Source: Meandrina meandrites (Eukaryota > Cnidaria > Anthozoa > Scleractinia > Meandrinidae). Taken from it: DNA of 64,000 bases. A program made the translations under genes and the position numbers. The notes beneath the pieces were generated by a model that did no database searches, was not told the origin of the DNA, and worked only from the letters and a program-made list of their open reading frames with translations. This document shows, one piece after another, positions 1 to 13,679 of this stretch. Numbering within the stretch: the stretch's first letter is position 1; every line of letters starts with the position of its first letter. Location of the stretch: assembly GCA_963693305.1 (NCBI GenBank), contig OY855903.1, positions 20,967,755 to 21,031,754 of the forward strand, written 5' to 3'.

Positions 1-201
1 TTTCTAAATGTCTTTTCCCTCGGCTGCGAATAAAAATACAGCTTTACAAAGGTACCTCTCTCCAATATCACTGTTTCCTAAGTTGTCTCGCTATCCCTAT
101 AATGAATATTTCCCATCGATACTATGCTGTTCAAAGGAACGATTCAAATATATCTAACGCATTCACGATTGGCTCATAGACCCCTTTGATTTCTCTCTCA
201 C

Positions 202-3200
202 CTGGTAAATGTATCTCTCCCCTGTGGAGTCGACAGTCTCACCACAGCGTGGAGTAAACACCTGGTTCACTTGAATGCTGCTGTTCTGCCGACAGTAATC
301 AGCCAAGTGTTCTGTGGCATCTGCTTCACCATGCACAAGAATCTAGATAACGGGTTAAGCAACAGCTTCATTATGGTGTTAACACTGAAACATAGTAGTC
401 TACAGTTTTACTAACATTCTGCTAGCTGCCATTACCCTCGGTTTCACCTTGCACGAAGCCCGGGGGAGGGGGTACTTCTTTATAGGCGTGAGATGGGGTA
501 CACAATTGAACTCTTTAGGCTGAAATGGGGTAGCAAATTTGAGCTTTTTTTGTTCTCAGACGGGGTAGGGGTTCCTAGACCCCAACGAAACATCCCCACC
601 CCAATATCTACACTCCCCCTCCCCCGGGGGCACAAGGCAGTTCGAAAGAAATTCGAAAGTGATATGCATTTGCTGAATATTTTGATGGTCTGAGAAATAC
701 ATGGAACATACTGCAAACACAACGTCAAATGTTACCGTGGTGTGACCACAAAAATAGAGGCAACATATAACTTCGCAATAAAATACGATTTTGTCATTCA
801 ATGAAAAGACGAGGGTGGTGAATGGCCACAAAAGATGTGAGAGGCTTCCTTAATTGCCATTTCCTCATTTATTGAAATAAACTAATTACAAAGTTTTCAG
901 TGGTAAAGGGCCTGTTGAAATAAAGTTGAAGTCATAGGCGAGCTTTTGACAAAGAAACGGAGTGATATGAACTTACAAGATTCCTTGGGTTCACAAGTGA
1001 AAGAATTCTCTTTATTGACTCGCCATCTGATCTGCCTTCAAAGTCGATATACAACAAAGAACATCTAAAAGCAACAACAAGGAGGGCAAAGGGTTTTCAG
1101 AAACAAATATAGAGTCTTTGTGCTCTTCATATAAAAGTAACGCAAATATACTTCACGTGCTCCTCACCCCTTATTCCATTTAGAAGAAAATTTATATTTA
1201 AAATTAATAACGACTAAATTAATAAATTCTTATCAATAAAGATTTAGCAATGCAAAGACAGGCAAAATTAGCGATAAAAACCGACGTTTCGGTGTCTTCA
1301 TGACGCCATTGTCAAGGAGAAATGAAAATTACAAAGTTTGTGGCAAGGTGTGACATTAATATTAGCATAAAGTGGAAGCTAATTATATAAATACTTTTGC
1401 GCGAATCGAATCGCTTTGCACGTTCAGAGTGGGTTTTAGGTCTCTGATGAAAAGCATTTCATTCACCAAACAATCGAGCTGATTTCTACACTTAACACTT
1501 GTTTTTTCTTTGTAATTTTTATTTCTCCTTGACAATGGCCTCATGAAGACACCGAAACGTCGGTTTTTAATAAATTAATTGATATTAATTAATCAATTAA
1601 TCAACTATGAAAGTTTACACCTTAGCGCTTAATCGCTTAAGAAACTTAGCAGACAACAGCCCACATAACCATCACAGAAGTGCATTCTGCACTAAAAACA
1701 AGTTTATAAGGATCAGTAACAGCAATAATACTCGAAAAAAGGGCCGTCAAATTTAAAATGCCAAGAAAACAAACTTGTGCTGCTTCTTGACGACTGTCTA
1801 ATTGTTTCTCATTACTTTGAAATATTATCAGGACAAAAGCATGACGTAAAAATTAATGCTTTCCTGTTTACGTTCCTTGGACAGCCGGGAAAACAAGTGT
1901 CTGTTTCGGAAAGTCTTCGTCAAGTGCCCGACAACGTTCCGATTCCTGTTGACCAATTAGAGACAACACGACCGCTCCGATAATTTGTCGGAGCGATTGC
2001 TACGTGAGCAACGCCGTGTCCTCACGACAACAGACTGATGTCAAAACATTAAGAGTGCCGTGCTATTTTACACTGGCAAATCTTTGAGTACACGTATGGA
2101 TACCAAAACGTTACTGAATGGTATATTGTTTCAACTTTTTATTTTTTTTATCACGTTTGGCAAAAAGAAGTGTTTAACTAGTAATCACGTCTTACCTAAG
2201 GTTGAGTTGTCTGTTTTCTACCACACACTTTGTTGGAACTTTCGCCATTTCTCCTTAAAATCAAACAAACATGTCAACTAGCTGTTAGCTACAGTGTGTA
2301 CATTTATTGGACTGGTCAAATATTTCTTACCAGGCCGTAAAAGTAACCAATCAATTTTAATTCTCAAGATAAACAGAACCGAGTCTAAAGCAGACACATG
2401 AATACGCCTGTAAAGAAAATTTGCTGTCTTTTCTTTGACTCAAGTGAAAATTTAGAAATTCCCGCCTTGATTCGCAACTCTTTGTTTTTTTTTTACCGAG
2501 GGCAGAGACCCAGAGGTGACTGACAGAAGGACTGAATGACCTACAAACTGCACCCTACCCCCTTTGACGTGATACTCACCCTGTCCAGCTATAGCCTCAG
2601 TATCGACAGTTTCCTTTTTACTTTGTTCCTGTTGAAAAGAAGTTCAAAGTGCCATAGACTGTATTGGCGTTTTAGAGAGCTATCTATATTGTATGACGAA
2701 AGGGATAGGACCCATGGAGGGTGACGGGGCCTATTAAAGAGGGGTGGGGTTAGAAGGGAAGAAGTTTTTACATTTTTTGGGGGTTATTTAGGGCAATGAA
2801 AGGTGCAACTGAGAGGTGGTAAATGGATGTTGAAATGAAAATAAACGTAAAAACTTGTGAACAACGGCGGTCACCAGATGACCGCTAAATTCGATATTTT
2901 ATTATTACTGGGTGGTGTGAAATCAGAATTGTACCGTTTTTGTTGAAAACTTTGGGCGAATAGGGCGTTTTCAATCACGTGACCAGCGGCCATATTGGTT
3001 TTCTCTAGCCAAAGGGCCGTTTCTAAATAGACAATCTTGAAATTGCCGATTTTCATTTCACAATGTCTTTCTAAAGTCTTGTACAGTGTAAATGATGGTA
3101 AGGGCAAGTAGGAACTTGAAAAAGATGGAGTTTTCTCACCACTTTAGCCTTTTCTTCTTCTGCTGCTGCCAACTCTCTGATCATAAAATCTTCAGGCCTG

Positions 3201-6200
3201 TTTTAATACCGCAACAAAAATGGAACGTATCTTATTTAATCAAACATGACTTGACTTCTTAAGGCTGGTTGTCACTAGCAATGGAGTCCGAGTCAAAAGT
3301 GGAGTTGTAAGAGCACTTACGACCCAGTAAAAATCAAAAATTGGAGTTGTAAGCATGACAGAATTGGAGTCGGAAGAATCAGAATGTTTTCATTTTTTCT
3401 GATTCCGCTTATGACGCTGTTGCTTATGATCCAGTGAAAACTGGATTGACAGAGTCACAAGCAGAAGAACAAACCAATCACAATCCTAGTTCTCAGGCCC
3501 TCCAAGTGCTTTCTTTCTGCTTGCGACTCTGATAATCTACATGTAGTTTTCTCTTGATCATAACTGAGGGGCTATGAGCAGAATTGGAACACTGCTTACA
3601 ACTCCGTCGGTTTGATCTTCTCTAGATCGTAACACTCTGTGCTTCTGATTACAACTCTGACTCCGACTCTGTTTCTAGTGAAAACCAGCCAACAAAGGAT
3701 ACACAGCATTACATGTATTAAGCAATACCCCTCTGAACACTGAAGACGGGATTCAAAACTAAAAAGCGGGGTGAAGGGGGAGGGGGGGGGGGGGCGAAAA
3801 GGTCGACGACTGAGGAGGGGGAGGGGGTACAGAGGAGACGTCAAATTGAAAGCATTATTTTTGATTAATTCCAATGTAACTTCAGAAAACTGTTTTTCCT
3901 GTCATCCTTTTTTTAGCAACAAGTGGGTGCTAGTGGGTAAAAAAATACAGCCCCTAGTCTCCCAACCATCTGCTGTTCCTACAAATGTCCACGTACATGA
4001 TCTCATTTCACAAATGCTGCAGAGAACTCTGAAGTGTTTATGTTGTGGTTCAATTTTATCTTTGGTTCAAATTTTATTTTGCTTTGTTTTAAACTCATTA
4101 TCATACATTACCATAACCAAAACCAAAGGGAAATAAAATTTGAACCAAGGATAAAATTGAACCACAACATTTACATACTTGATAAACTCCCCATAGTCGT
4201 CCCATTTGATTTTTTCTTCATGACATGGAAACATGGGATATGATCGGGCCTGTTTGAAAAAGCTGCTTTTCCGACCACCCTGAAAAGAGAAAGAAATGTG
4301 TAAGCTTATTGAAAGGCTAAGGATAGCCTGTACTTACTGTAATACATTACAGTATAAATATTTAAATGGCACGCAATGCATGCAGACGCGATGACGTTTC
4401 ACAAGGGGTCTTTTCAGGAAATTAGTCGAAAAATTAACTAAAAAGAGTTGACAACTTCTGTGCTGAATGATTGTTCAACTAAAGTTGCATTAACTTATAG
4501 CGTGACATCTGATATCTGATATCTATCTAAGGTCAAACGCTGTCTTGAAATTGTTTACACTGGTACTTTTTGTTTTAAAATAATGTAAAAGATTTTAGTT
4601 TACTAAATCTGATAGAACTTGTCAAATATAATTTGTGACTTTCGTTTCTACTTTGTATTAGACCTTTCTAACTGCTTGGGAGTATTGTGTTTTGAGTTTT
4701 CTGTGGCAATTTCTTGTTGAATTCCTATAGTTAGTTCCCAGTCCTATTTGGTTTGCCTGACTGGTTGATCGATCGCGTGCAACAGACCCAGACAAATTGC
4801 ACGATGGCGTTAAGCGATGACATCATAAAAAAGACTATGACATAGCCGCTTAAATTCCTGCAAAAAACAATTTAGACTATGGAAGTACAATGTACATGCA
4901 TCGACTCTGTACCTTTTCATCAGCCATCATGAGATCATGTCTTACACCTCCCTCTAAATCTTCATCACTATCACTGTCACTCTCCTCTGCTGTCATACGA
5001 TGACTAAAAAAACACACATTTCATTAGTATTCAACATGTGCACAGGGCTACTAACATACTCACAGGACACCGCTTGCAATTGTTTTTTTTTCTTGGCACA
5101 TGAGCATATTTTTGCTAGGGGTCTTATCAGCCCTGTCAACCCGTTTAACGGTTTTGGCCATCCGTTAGAACAAATTGCACAGTTGTTAGAATGTTTTCAC
5201 CATCAGTTAGGCATAACCACCTAGCCGTTAGAGCGTTAGGACAAAACATTAGAACGCTTTAATGATCCGTTAGGCACAACTAGTTAGTTGTTAGAGCGTT
5301 AGAGCAAACCGTTAGAACACTTTCATGGCCGTTAACTATCCGTTAGTTTTTACCCGTTTCACGGATAAGCGTTAAGGTACGTTTTCCCGTTCACTGTCAC
5401 ATGTTGTTGATGTTATGGAAGTATGTACATGTAAACGTAAGGGGGGGAGCTTGGGGGAGAATGACTGAATTTGACAATTTCTTTAAAATGATAAGGCCAT
5501 GAGCTGGATATTGCAATGTAGATCAGATGACATCATAAATTAGCAGATGGGTTTGATCTATCAATATCAATCAAGCATGGGAAATGAACTACAAGGCAGG
5601 TGATAAAATGGAAATCTACCTTCGGTCTGCTGCCTCAGTGACTTGTCGACTTTTCTCTTTCTCTTTTTCTTTCTCTAGATATCGTTCAAGTTCTTCCCCT
5701 TCCAGTCTAACTCTTGTCTTCACCTGCAAAAAAAAAATACAGTTGCTGATCTGTAGAAGACAATAAATGCTCTTGATACACCCACAGGTTCTTTTAAGCA
5801 AGCAAGCTTGATGCAGTTTTTTTTAGCCCTAGGGTGGTTGTTTTGAAAATGAAATTATCTAAGAAGCCAAACTACACCATTATGATCACATATGACCAAA
5901 GTTCAATTCACAGGTGATTTAAAACACCACATTTTTCCACCCACCTCTATGTCAACTGTCTTCTGTTGTAGGTTTTCAATCAAACGACGAGCCATTGTCC
6001 CAGGTGATGGGCGACAGGTGAACAGTACTGTATTTTTTGGATCCTCTGCCCATTTGATAAAAAGTTCCCGTGAAAAGCCACAAGTTAAATCTGCTACTGA
6101 CGCTAGGACAACCTTTGGTTCAGGTATTCTGGCAAGGTCTGCCAAGCTGTGACACAAAGAACAGTGCCTGCAAAAAGAACAAGTGATCAGTGAAGAAAAG

Positions 6201-9200
6201 AACAAGTGATAAGTCAATACAAGAATAAGTGATCAGTTAACAAAAGAACAGGTGATCAGTAAACAAAAGAACAAATGATCAGTCAACAAAAGAAGTGATC
6301 AGTAGACAAAAGAAAAGTGTTCAGTAAACAAAAGCACAAGTGATCTGCAAACAAAAGCATTAGTGACAAGTAAACAAAAGAGGTTATAAGTTAACAAAAG
6401 AGCATGTGATCATAAACAAGAGAAGTTACAGTAAGTGAACATGTTTACAGTATCTACATGTAACATCCAGACCAGATATTAAGCCAAATAATACATTCAA
6501 GTGAGTGATGACTCCAGTAAAAACAAAAAACCTTGATATTATTTTGGTACTTCTAGCTCACATACATGTTATATTTTGGACTTTAAAACATACAAACCTA
6601 AACTGATAAGGATTCATTCTACCAACTTCAAAGGACTTCATAACCTTGTCACTCATCCATTCCACCTTAAGGGAACAGAATAACACTTTATGAGTAATAC
6701 AATGTAGAAGACAGACAGAAACCTTTATCTAATTTTGAGGCTTTTATTTAATTTTGAGAATCTACTTGGGTTGAGGAGATAATGTTTCGCGAGTCAATTG
6801 TAAGGTTACCTTCCCCCCCCCCCCCCCCCTTAGTATTTCATTTGCTGGTACCCTTCCATACATGTGCACCTCGGCAAAGAGAGGCACTGTGGAAGTAAAA
6901 TGTCTTGCAAGAAGGTTTTGTTTGAAGAGGTGTAGAGCTCTACAAAAACTTCTATGTTAAGTGACACCCAAAAACATGCCAGAGGTTTACTTAATAAAAA
7001 CAAGTGCTAATTTCCCTACAATAAGGTCCACCTGATATGTAACTAAAAACCTATGTAAGCACTGGCTGCCAAGACCTTAATCATGTGAATCAGGCCTTAT
7101 TAAAAACAAACTTTTTAATAGCTACATGTAAATGGTAAATGTACGCCACCAAAACAAAAACGTACTTGTGATTTGGCAAACTCCACTACATTGTAACTGA
7201 CGTTGTTAAGCATTGCAAGCGAGTATGCTGACAGTCCTGAATCAGAGTTCCGCCATAACTGATCCTATAAAGCAATAAAAAAAGTGAAAAGTCAATTTTC
7301 AGTTGTGAAAGGTGGCATAAGATTCCAAGATGCAACGATGAAAGTGAGAAAATCAAAGTTCACACACACAGACACTATAGTAATCAGTTAACCATTCAAG
7401 TTTATCTTTTGAATGAACTCTGAAGTACAGTTGAACTCCCCAAACAGCCACCCCCCCACCAACACCCCCCCCCCCCCCCACAGCCGTAAGAACACAGTGA
7501 GTAATTGTTCCAGCCATATACAAACAAAAAGCTTTCAAACTCCCATTAACAGACACCTCTACTAAGCAGACATTTTCTTACATGTAGGTCCCAGAGTGCC
7601 CACTACTGTTTAACTGTAGTGTAAATATATCTTTCAGTAATATTACACGTACATCATTGCTTTATATGTGTATGTTAAAACAATTTTTCATTATTTTTTA
7701 TGCTTTACCAAGAGTTGTGATAACTCCAGAACTCTTCCAGCTGTATCCACAACAATCAGTACATTGCCATCCCTTCTAGTTGTTGTTAACATCTCGTCTA
7801 AACAAAAGTACATCAGAAAAACAAATCTGAGTAATTCACGTAACAGCTTGTTAGTTCGGAGGCACATAGGCCTAATGGTTAGTGTACCAGACTCGTGGTC
7901 TGAGCCACTGCGACATTGTTTTTGGGAAAGACACAATTCTCACAGCGCCTCACTCGATTCAGAAGTACCATAAAAATTATTTTCCTAAAATAAATAAAAG
8001 CTGTTTGTCAATGTATCACCCCCTTTGTTAAAAATACTTAAAATAATCTACCCTCTTGAACTGTCTCATCTCCTGTACCTTATTTTCATAATCACTCCTC
8101 CCCCCCCCCCCCCCCACCTCTCTACATAGCTACCTTCTTATTCTTTCTCTCATTGTCAAGTTAAAAATGAACAACTGGGGTAGGAGTGATTGGAGCTCTG
8201 ATATCCAAGATAATTATTGGTAATAAGGATGACTTAAGGTCATCGCTCAGTATCTACAATAATAAATAAAATAGAAGTGTCAAGTATAATTATACAAATT
8301 CTTCACATTTAAAACTGCATGTGGATGGAGATATCACCTTGAAGTTAAAGCCATTAAAAATGACGTGTACAACAACTTACTCATAAGCTGGGTATCCCTT
8401 TCTCGTCTTCTGGCTTGGACATTAAGTGCATTGAAGCTGTCTGTTATAAGCAAAGAGGGTCTGCTAAGGGTTTCTAAAACTGCTCCATTTAAATGCCTGG
8501 AAAAACAACAACATTCTGTTACAATGTGTCCTTGTTAATAATGATTCAGAGATAAGAAACTTCTGAGTCAATGTTGCAAAAAAGGTTATGGTTGTTCATT
8601 GTGTTACATGAAGGATTCAATTATAATTAAAAGTATTATTGGTAAACTGGAAAGCGCAAATGAACACTAATGTTTTTCCATTTAACGAGTAAGAAAATGA
8701 CTTTTATTATATGGCTACAATAGTAGTGCACTCTGATTGGTAAAGTCCAACAATGGAGTGAGCAAAATGTTAAATGGTTGATGTAGAAAATTTTGATGGT
8801 TGTCTTCTTTCTGAGTGTGACTGTACTAGTTAAGTATATCTGTCCATGGAATGTACGAGACATTACCCACATTTACATGTACATGTAAATATACATGTAG
8901 ATACAAATGTACTCACAACTCAATGAGTGCATGTGCCCAGCTGTATAAATTAAATACATTTTGTAATTTGCCGCACCTCTCTTTCTTGTGATTGTAGTCC
9001 ACAGCATAAATTATGTCCTCTTCACCATCTTTGACAATTTTCCACATTGTTCCTCCAATCATGTGACCAGCGGCATAAGGTGTTATTGTCAGACCATGAC
9101 CTTTTCCTTTCAATTTACAAAAGTGTGATTCAAACCAAATACAGTTAGCATTTACTGTATACTAAAAACATCACAAGAGAGGTGGGACCTTAACACACAG

Positions 9201-12200
9201 TGTAACACAGCAAAATGGTTATAAATCTCTTTTGAGTATCAAAAAATTTATTTTCTAAGTGTCATGCATCATTGAATTTATTTCATTATACAGTGTAATA
9301 ATTAGAGTGACAGTTCCAGATCTAACGGCTACCTACATCACACATGTAAGTTGTTAGGACACCATACAACTGTAAACTTATGTAATGGTTCCTCTCTTCA
9401 CCCATGTATGTGTATTGACAAGTACAGTCAAACATGAGTGATTTGAATCTTGATTACAGTGTACATATTTCTTGATTCATTCCATTGCTTTCCTCTTTAT
9501 TAATATTTTGAAGTTAAATTTCTGTATTCCCCAAAAGTGTAACAACCAGTCATTCAATCATTTGTTGTTGTTGCTTTTTAAATCAAACGTTTTTGAAAGA
9601 ACTGTCAATTATGTTATCACAGCAGAATATAACCATAGTTGTTCCTTGACTGCCACAACTTAAAAATACCGTTTTCTAAACACTTTTGCCGTTGACTGTT
9701 GATGTTTTACTGGCATATCAAAGTCTGCATTACAGATGATCATTAATGACTATAATTATTGGGCAATTCCAGAAAATATCCGTACACAACGACGGACGGC
9801 TTCCATATTTTAACCCCCCCTTGCCTTCAGAAATTCCAAAATGCAGTACCCCCCATGCCCTCTGAATTCCAAAATCGTTAACCCCCCCTCCCGTTCGGAA
9901 TTTCCGTTTTTTGTCAAGCCCTAAGGATTTACCTTTTGAATTCGATAAGACCTACCGTAGTTTTTCAGTAAAAAAGCGCACAGATTTTTCGACGAAATTT
10001 TCTTTCCGTGGCGAGTTTCACGCAACAAAATCTTCTAATGATCGCAGTTTGTACTGGAACTTACAATATAAACAAGAAACTAAAGACTGACTTTAAACTA
10101 ATCATTGACTTTTTAACATTTTTAACATTGAAAAGACACGGCAAGTTTTAACATGATGTTTATTACCACGCGTACGCGAGCGGTTTAGCAACACATGTAT
10201 ACGAGGGCATTTTGTCCATAACTTAAGCAATAGGCTGAAAAAAATAAAGATACTTATTGCAAACGAACCTTTTGAATTGTGGGGAACCGGAAAGCGGCTT
10301 TAGAAGACAAGGAAACACCAAAAAACACAAGAACCTTCGAAAACAACTCGACAAACAAAGCTTTTGCGAACTTGGTAACCAAGCTACAAAATCGGTGGAG
10401 GACTGGTCATTGATAACTACATGTTTGCCAGGTTACTAAGCTACGAAGTTCGAAGCGATGTTTTTCTCCAAGCAGATTTATGGCTTTTATCAGTTTTATT
10501 ATCGGGAAATGTCAACTCTTTATTCCAGAAATGTGCATAGGAGTATTAACAACATTCATTCAAGCTTGTTCCCTGAATAGGAAAAGGAAAGCCCACAAAA
10601 TCACTTGTCTGTATCCTCTGGAAATCCCAGATCTGAAACCCCCCTTGCCTTCGGAATTCCAATCGTAAGTACCCCCCCTTGCCTTCGGAATTCCAGTTCA
10701 AAAAACCCCCCCTTGCCTTCAGAATTCCAAAAAGCCGTCCGTCGTACTGTACGGATATTTTCTGGAATTGCCCATTTTATGTAAAAATTACCTTTCAAGC
10801 TGACATTTTGAGAATACTTCAACTGAATAATTTTATCAAAGGCAGCATCCACGTCATCCAGACTAAAAATATCAAAGTCTTCATAGTTTTGATGAGACTA
10901 AAATAACAAAGAATCAACATCTAATTATAATAAATTTTCGGTAGACAAGTGACACGAGGAAAGAAAATAATTTATAAGGGGTAAAAACTGTTAACATAAA
11001 AAAAGTACTGTACTACTGTATAAAACAATAATAACCTTGGGCTGCCTTACTTGACTGTATCTATGCAAACATTAAAATGTTTAGGAAACATGCAACATGG
11101 TAAGTTTTGGTGAGAAACATCTTACTTTAAGTCTCTAATAGCTCGCTCTGTTGAGGTGTAAACTACAAGTAATGACGCATAATTTAGAAAGTGCAGGTTA
11201 TTCAAGTACTACGATTTTCAGTTGAGTAAGGCACAGGGAAGTTTGGTGACAAGGTTTTGACGTTAAAACTACGTCGTTGCCATGAGTTAGTATCCATCGG
11301 CTTAGTATCCATCGGTAACATATGCATCACACGCCAAAAAAGCCCATCAAATCATGGAATGGCTGAGTTTGACAAGTTACTATTGGAAACTGAGCCAGTT
11401 GCCCACGGTAACAACATAGTTTATACCCAAACTTCCTTCATGCCTTACTCCACTGATAATCATAGTAATATACTTTTCTATTCAGTAGTTGTACTAAAAT
11501 TAGAAATTAAGTGAAGGATGTAGATATTCCTATTTTTAATTTATTTTTTTGGGTATACAACAAGATTGGGAAACATACTCCTTCACTGCCCACAATAAAT
11601 TGCAGAGAATAACATTTTGAATAATAGGCACAGCAGAGACAAACCGTTTAACGTAAAATTATGTCAACTCCTGACTACCCATAATTGATATTTTAAGACA
11701 CAATGCACATACCTGGTACAGATCATACATAAACATCTGTCCCATCTTGTATACAGGAATGGTAGCATAAATAGGACAGTGAAGACCACACTTGCCCACT
11801 AAGTATGGCAGTGCACCCATGTGGTATATGTCAGGAAATGTAATCAATACTGCATCTATTTGATGTATGTGTCTAAGAAAAAAAAATATTCCAGTTGTAA
11901 ATAAAAGCCACAGAGAGAGATTAATTTATTGATGAATAGTGTATACTGTTGTCAGAACTGTTGTTGCTACTGTGTTCACTATTGTTTTTGCTTATGTAGC
12001 TTACTCTAGCTTGCTCAAGCCACTATTGAAGGTAAGCATCAACATTCAAAGCGAAAACCGAAAAAATTAAAGAATTAATTCTGAAAAGCACTTTGATACA
12101 CAGTTGAACCTCGCTTTCTCGAGCTCGCCGCATTCTCGAACGATTTTTCGTTTCCCTTGAGAGGATGTTTGAATTGAGGATCGGGCAATAGCAAACTAAG

Positions 12201-12408
12201 GTTGCTTTGCACATGGTGGAAAACATCAGGGGAAAGATGATTTCATGAAATTCACTTACTTTTTTATAGGTTCCATGATATCTGCGCTGAATGATTCGTT
12301 CCAACCGCAGTCAAGAAGGAACCTAAACTCGTCGACTTGCAGCAAATAGCACAGAGGCCCCTCATCATAGGCTCCAGATAACACAGTCAGCTTGATTATG
12401 GACGTCAT
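202..12408 (-). CDS. CPSF2: Cleavage and polyadenylation specificity factor subunit 2 (CPSF-100), 3' end outside window
   Basis: This gene encodes the non-catalytic metallo-beta-lactamase/beta-CASP subunit of the nuclear complex that cleaves and polyadenylates pre-mRNA. Seventeen exons were read on the minus strand: 12408-12260, 11872-11713, 10897-10792, 9106-8977, 8496-8381, 7797-7709, 7264-7166, 6665-6598, 6167-5945, 5723-5620, 5003-4913, 4279-4179, 3197-3140, 2628-2580, 2253-2196, 1064-977 and 342-202. All have GT/AG borders and their phases add up without a break to 610 codons. The ATG at 12408 gives a start like the vertebrate protein ([11 protein letters not shown]). Recognisable blocks are [58 protein letters not shown], an acidic Ser/Asp stretch (exon 11), VPTKC (exon 15) and [14 protein letters not shown] (exon 16). 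The human protein is about 780 residues, so roughly 170 C-terminal residues lie left of position 1. Introns are loaded with repeats. Identity is very secure; individual exon edges are good but not confirmed by RNA. Confidence 0.95.
1275..1569. mobile_element. MITE with ~60-bp inverted termini in a CPSF2 intron
   Basis: The left end (from 1275, reading TAAAAACCGACGTTTCGGTG) returns as its reverse complement ending at 1569. The two arms match with few differences over about 60 bp, including the motif around CATTGTCAAGGAGAAAT. The centre is AT-rich with no open frame. This is the form of a non-autonomous DNA transposon; the superfamily is not identified. Confidence 0.7.
3261..3692. mobile_element. 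Non-autonomous inverted-repeat element rich in 'ggagtcggagt' words
   Basis: The left end AAGGCTGGTTGTCACTAG (3261) is mirrored by the right end CTAGTGAAAACCAGCC. Both arms are filled with degenerate words of the type GGAGT(C/T)GGAGTTGTAAG or the reverse complement. No coding sequence is present. It lies in the intron between CPSF2 exons 12 and 13. Confidence 0.65.
4041..4169. mobile_element. 129-bp palindromic MITE, copy 1, TSD TTTA
   Basis: The ends are TGTTGTGGTTCAATTTTATC and its reverse complement, flanked by TTTA at 4037-4040 and 4170-4173. A second copy of identical length lies at 19077-19205. This copy stops ten bases short of CPSF2 exon 12 (end 4179), so the intron keeps only the donor GT and a few bases before the element begins. 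Confidence 0.85.
5130..5380. repeat. Degenerate GTTAG(A/G)-rich tandem repeat
   Basis: CCGTTAG, GTTAGAGCGTTAG and TTAGAAC words recur. Two imperfect units of roughly 90 bp can be traced, each with GTTAGGCA(T/C)AAC and GTTAGAGCG. The stretch is intronic in CPSF2. Confidence 0.55.
6170..6430. repeat. Minisatellite, ~22-bp unit around AACAAAAGAACAAGTGATCAGT
   Basis: About eleven diverged units run head to tail, each containing AAGTGATCAGT and ACAAAAGA. They lie in the intron just upstream (minus-strand sense) of CPSF2 exon 9. There are no evenly spaced unique spacers, so this is not a CRISPR array. Confidence 0.75.
7858..7972 (+). mobile_element. tRNA-derived SINE fragment
   Basis: The head resembles a tRNA with an A-box-like TAATGGTTAGTG and an anticodon-arm-like CAGACTCGTGGTCTG. 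A tail with TTTTTGGGAAAGACACAATT and CTCACAGCGCCTC follows, in the style of tRNA-derived SINEs of corals and anemones (recalled). The B box is degraded, so this is a transposed fragment and not a working tRNA gene. Confidence 0.55.
9761..10773. mobile_element. 1.0-kb non-autonomous DNA transposon in CPSF2 intron 3
   Basis: The first 25 bases (beginning GGGCAATTCCAGAAAATATC) are a perfect inverted copy of the last 25. Inside each end are about three copies of a ~35-bp C-tract plus CTTCGGAATTCC unit, in the same rather than inverted orientation. An ATT triplet flanks both sides (possible 3-bp target duplication). No transposase frame was seen. The right end lies 17 bases from the donor of CPSF2 exon 3. 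Confidence 0.8.
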
Positions 12409-13679
12409 CTCTCTTGATCAGCTTTTCTCCAAGAAAAAATTTAATATTAATTCAAGAGCAAGGGGCATTTTGCCGATAAAACACAACACTCCATCTCCAG
12501 CGTGCTGCCGCCATCTTGCTTTTCTCCCACAAGTCATTGCAAGAATAGAACGGTTCATACTGCATTCTGGGTATCTAGCGCTTGAGAATCAAATGTTGTG
12601 TTTACACCACACAAACGTTGTGAGCACCGCTGCCTGGTCCTATGGCTCGAAACGACCTAAATCGTGCAGAAAACATGTTTACGAGCAGGTTTTACCGTGG
12701 TTCTCATAAACAAAATGGTGGTCTGCACAAAGTCCCCAAAGCATACGGGTTTCGAGATTTTTTTGTACGTTTTATAACATTGGAAGAGTATCATAGTCTG
12801 TCTATTTACGTACTTCTCATTGAACGTTTCTGATCAGCTGTTTACACTAAACTTTAATTTTGGACAACCCACACCATTTAGCGGTCCCCGCAATGAATGT
12901 TGTTGCGTGCGAACAAACAAAATTTCACGTTCACTGCAAAGCAAACAACTTTTTTTAGAGTGGTTTTACTTATCTGTGAAATAGAAATAGAAAATGCAGA
13001 AATACTCCTTGCTTACTCTTTCAGTACTTCGTTTTGGTGCGGTACTTGACTAACAAATTTTGTTTCAGTTATCACAAAACCAAAACAAAATTTACTTCAT
13101 CGTACGTAGTCAAAAGTAAACAAAAGGATTAATGTCTTATAATGTCTAGAGCGGTTTTTGAATTGAGTGTCGAAAGTAATTTGCATTTATATTGGTTTTG
13201 CATTTCTACGCTTAGTGACGTCTAGAAAACTCGCGCCATTGATTCGACCAATCAGAAGCAAAACCAAAACCAATCGCTACTCATTGACACATTTTCCCGC
13301 GCTTTGTGCCGGCTCCATATATTTAATTTGCTTCCAGTTTTCATAAGTGCGTTGGACTGTCTGTTTCCTTTGGTTTTGGTCTTACGACACTCAATCGAAA
13401 ATCATTATATTTGTCTAAATTCTATTTCAAGAGTTACAAGTAACCCCTTTATCAATGGCAAAAGCGACCGCCTAGAATCAACATCAGTCGTTTGGCCAGT
13501 CCATACTACAACCGAACCAAGTTTTATTTACGACATTTTTACTACTACCAACCAATTCGTGCGTGCCAACGACCTGTAATAGCTGGACAGATTATTCTTA
13601 TCCTCAAATGGAAAAGTAAATACTCTTCGTCAACTCCTCCGCACTTAGTTTCAGTGTGAACTAGCCCAAAATCCAGTCG

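Noticed and set aside
1869..1942. Candidate CPSF2 exon (minus strand, acceptor-like CAACAG and donor-like ACGTAAAC)
   Set aside because: Its 74-base length breaks the reading phase. The exon at 2196-2253 carries VPTKC and fits the phase exactly.
3771..4136. 121-codon plus-strand frame
   Set aside because: It starts in a G-rich low-complexity tract and runs into the 129-bp MITE, antisense to a CPSF2 intron.
6170..6430. CRISPR-like array
   Set aside because: Units are contiguous and diverged without unique spacers, in a eukaryotic intron.
7858..7972. Functional tRNA gene
   Set aside because: The A-box-like part is present but the B box and acceptor pairing are not; the SINE tail explains it better.
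12392..12709. 105-codon plus-strand frame overlapping the CPSF2 start
   Set aside because: No recognisable domain; part is antisense to CPSF2 exon 1.
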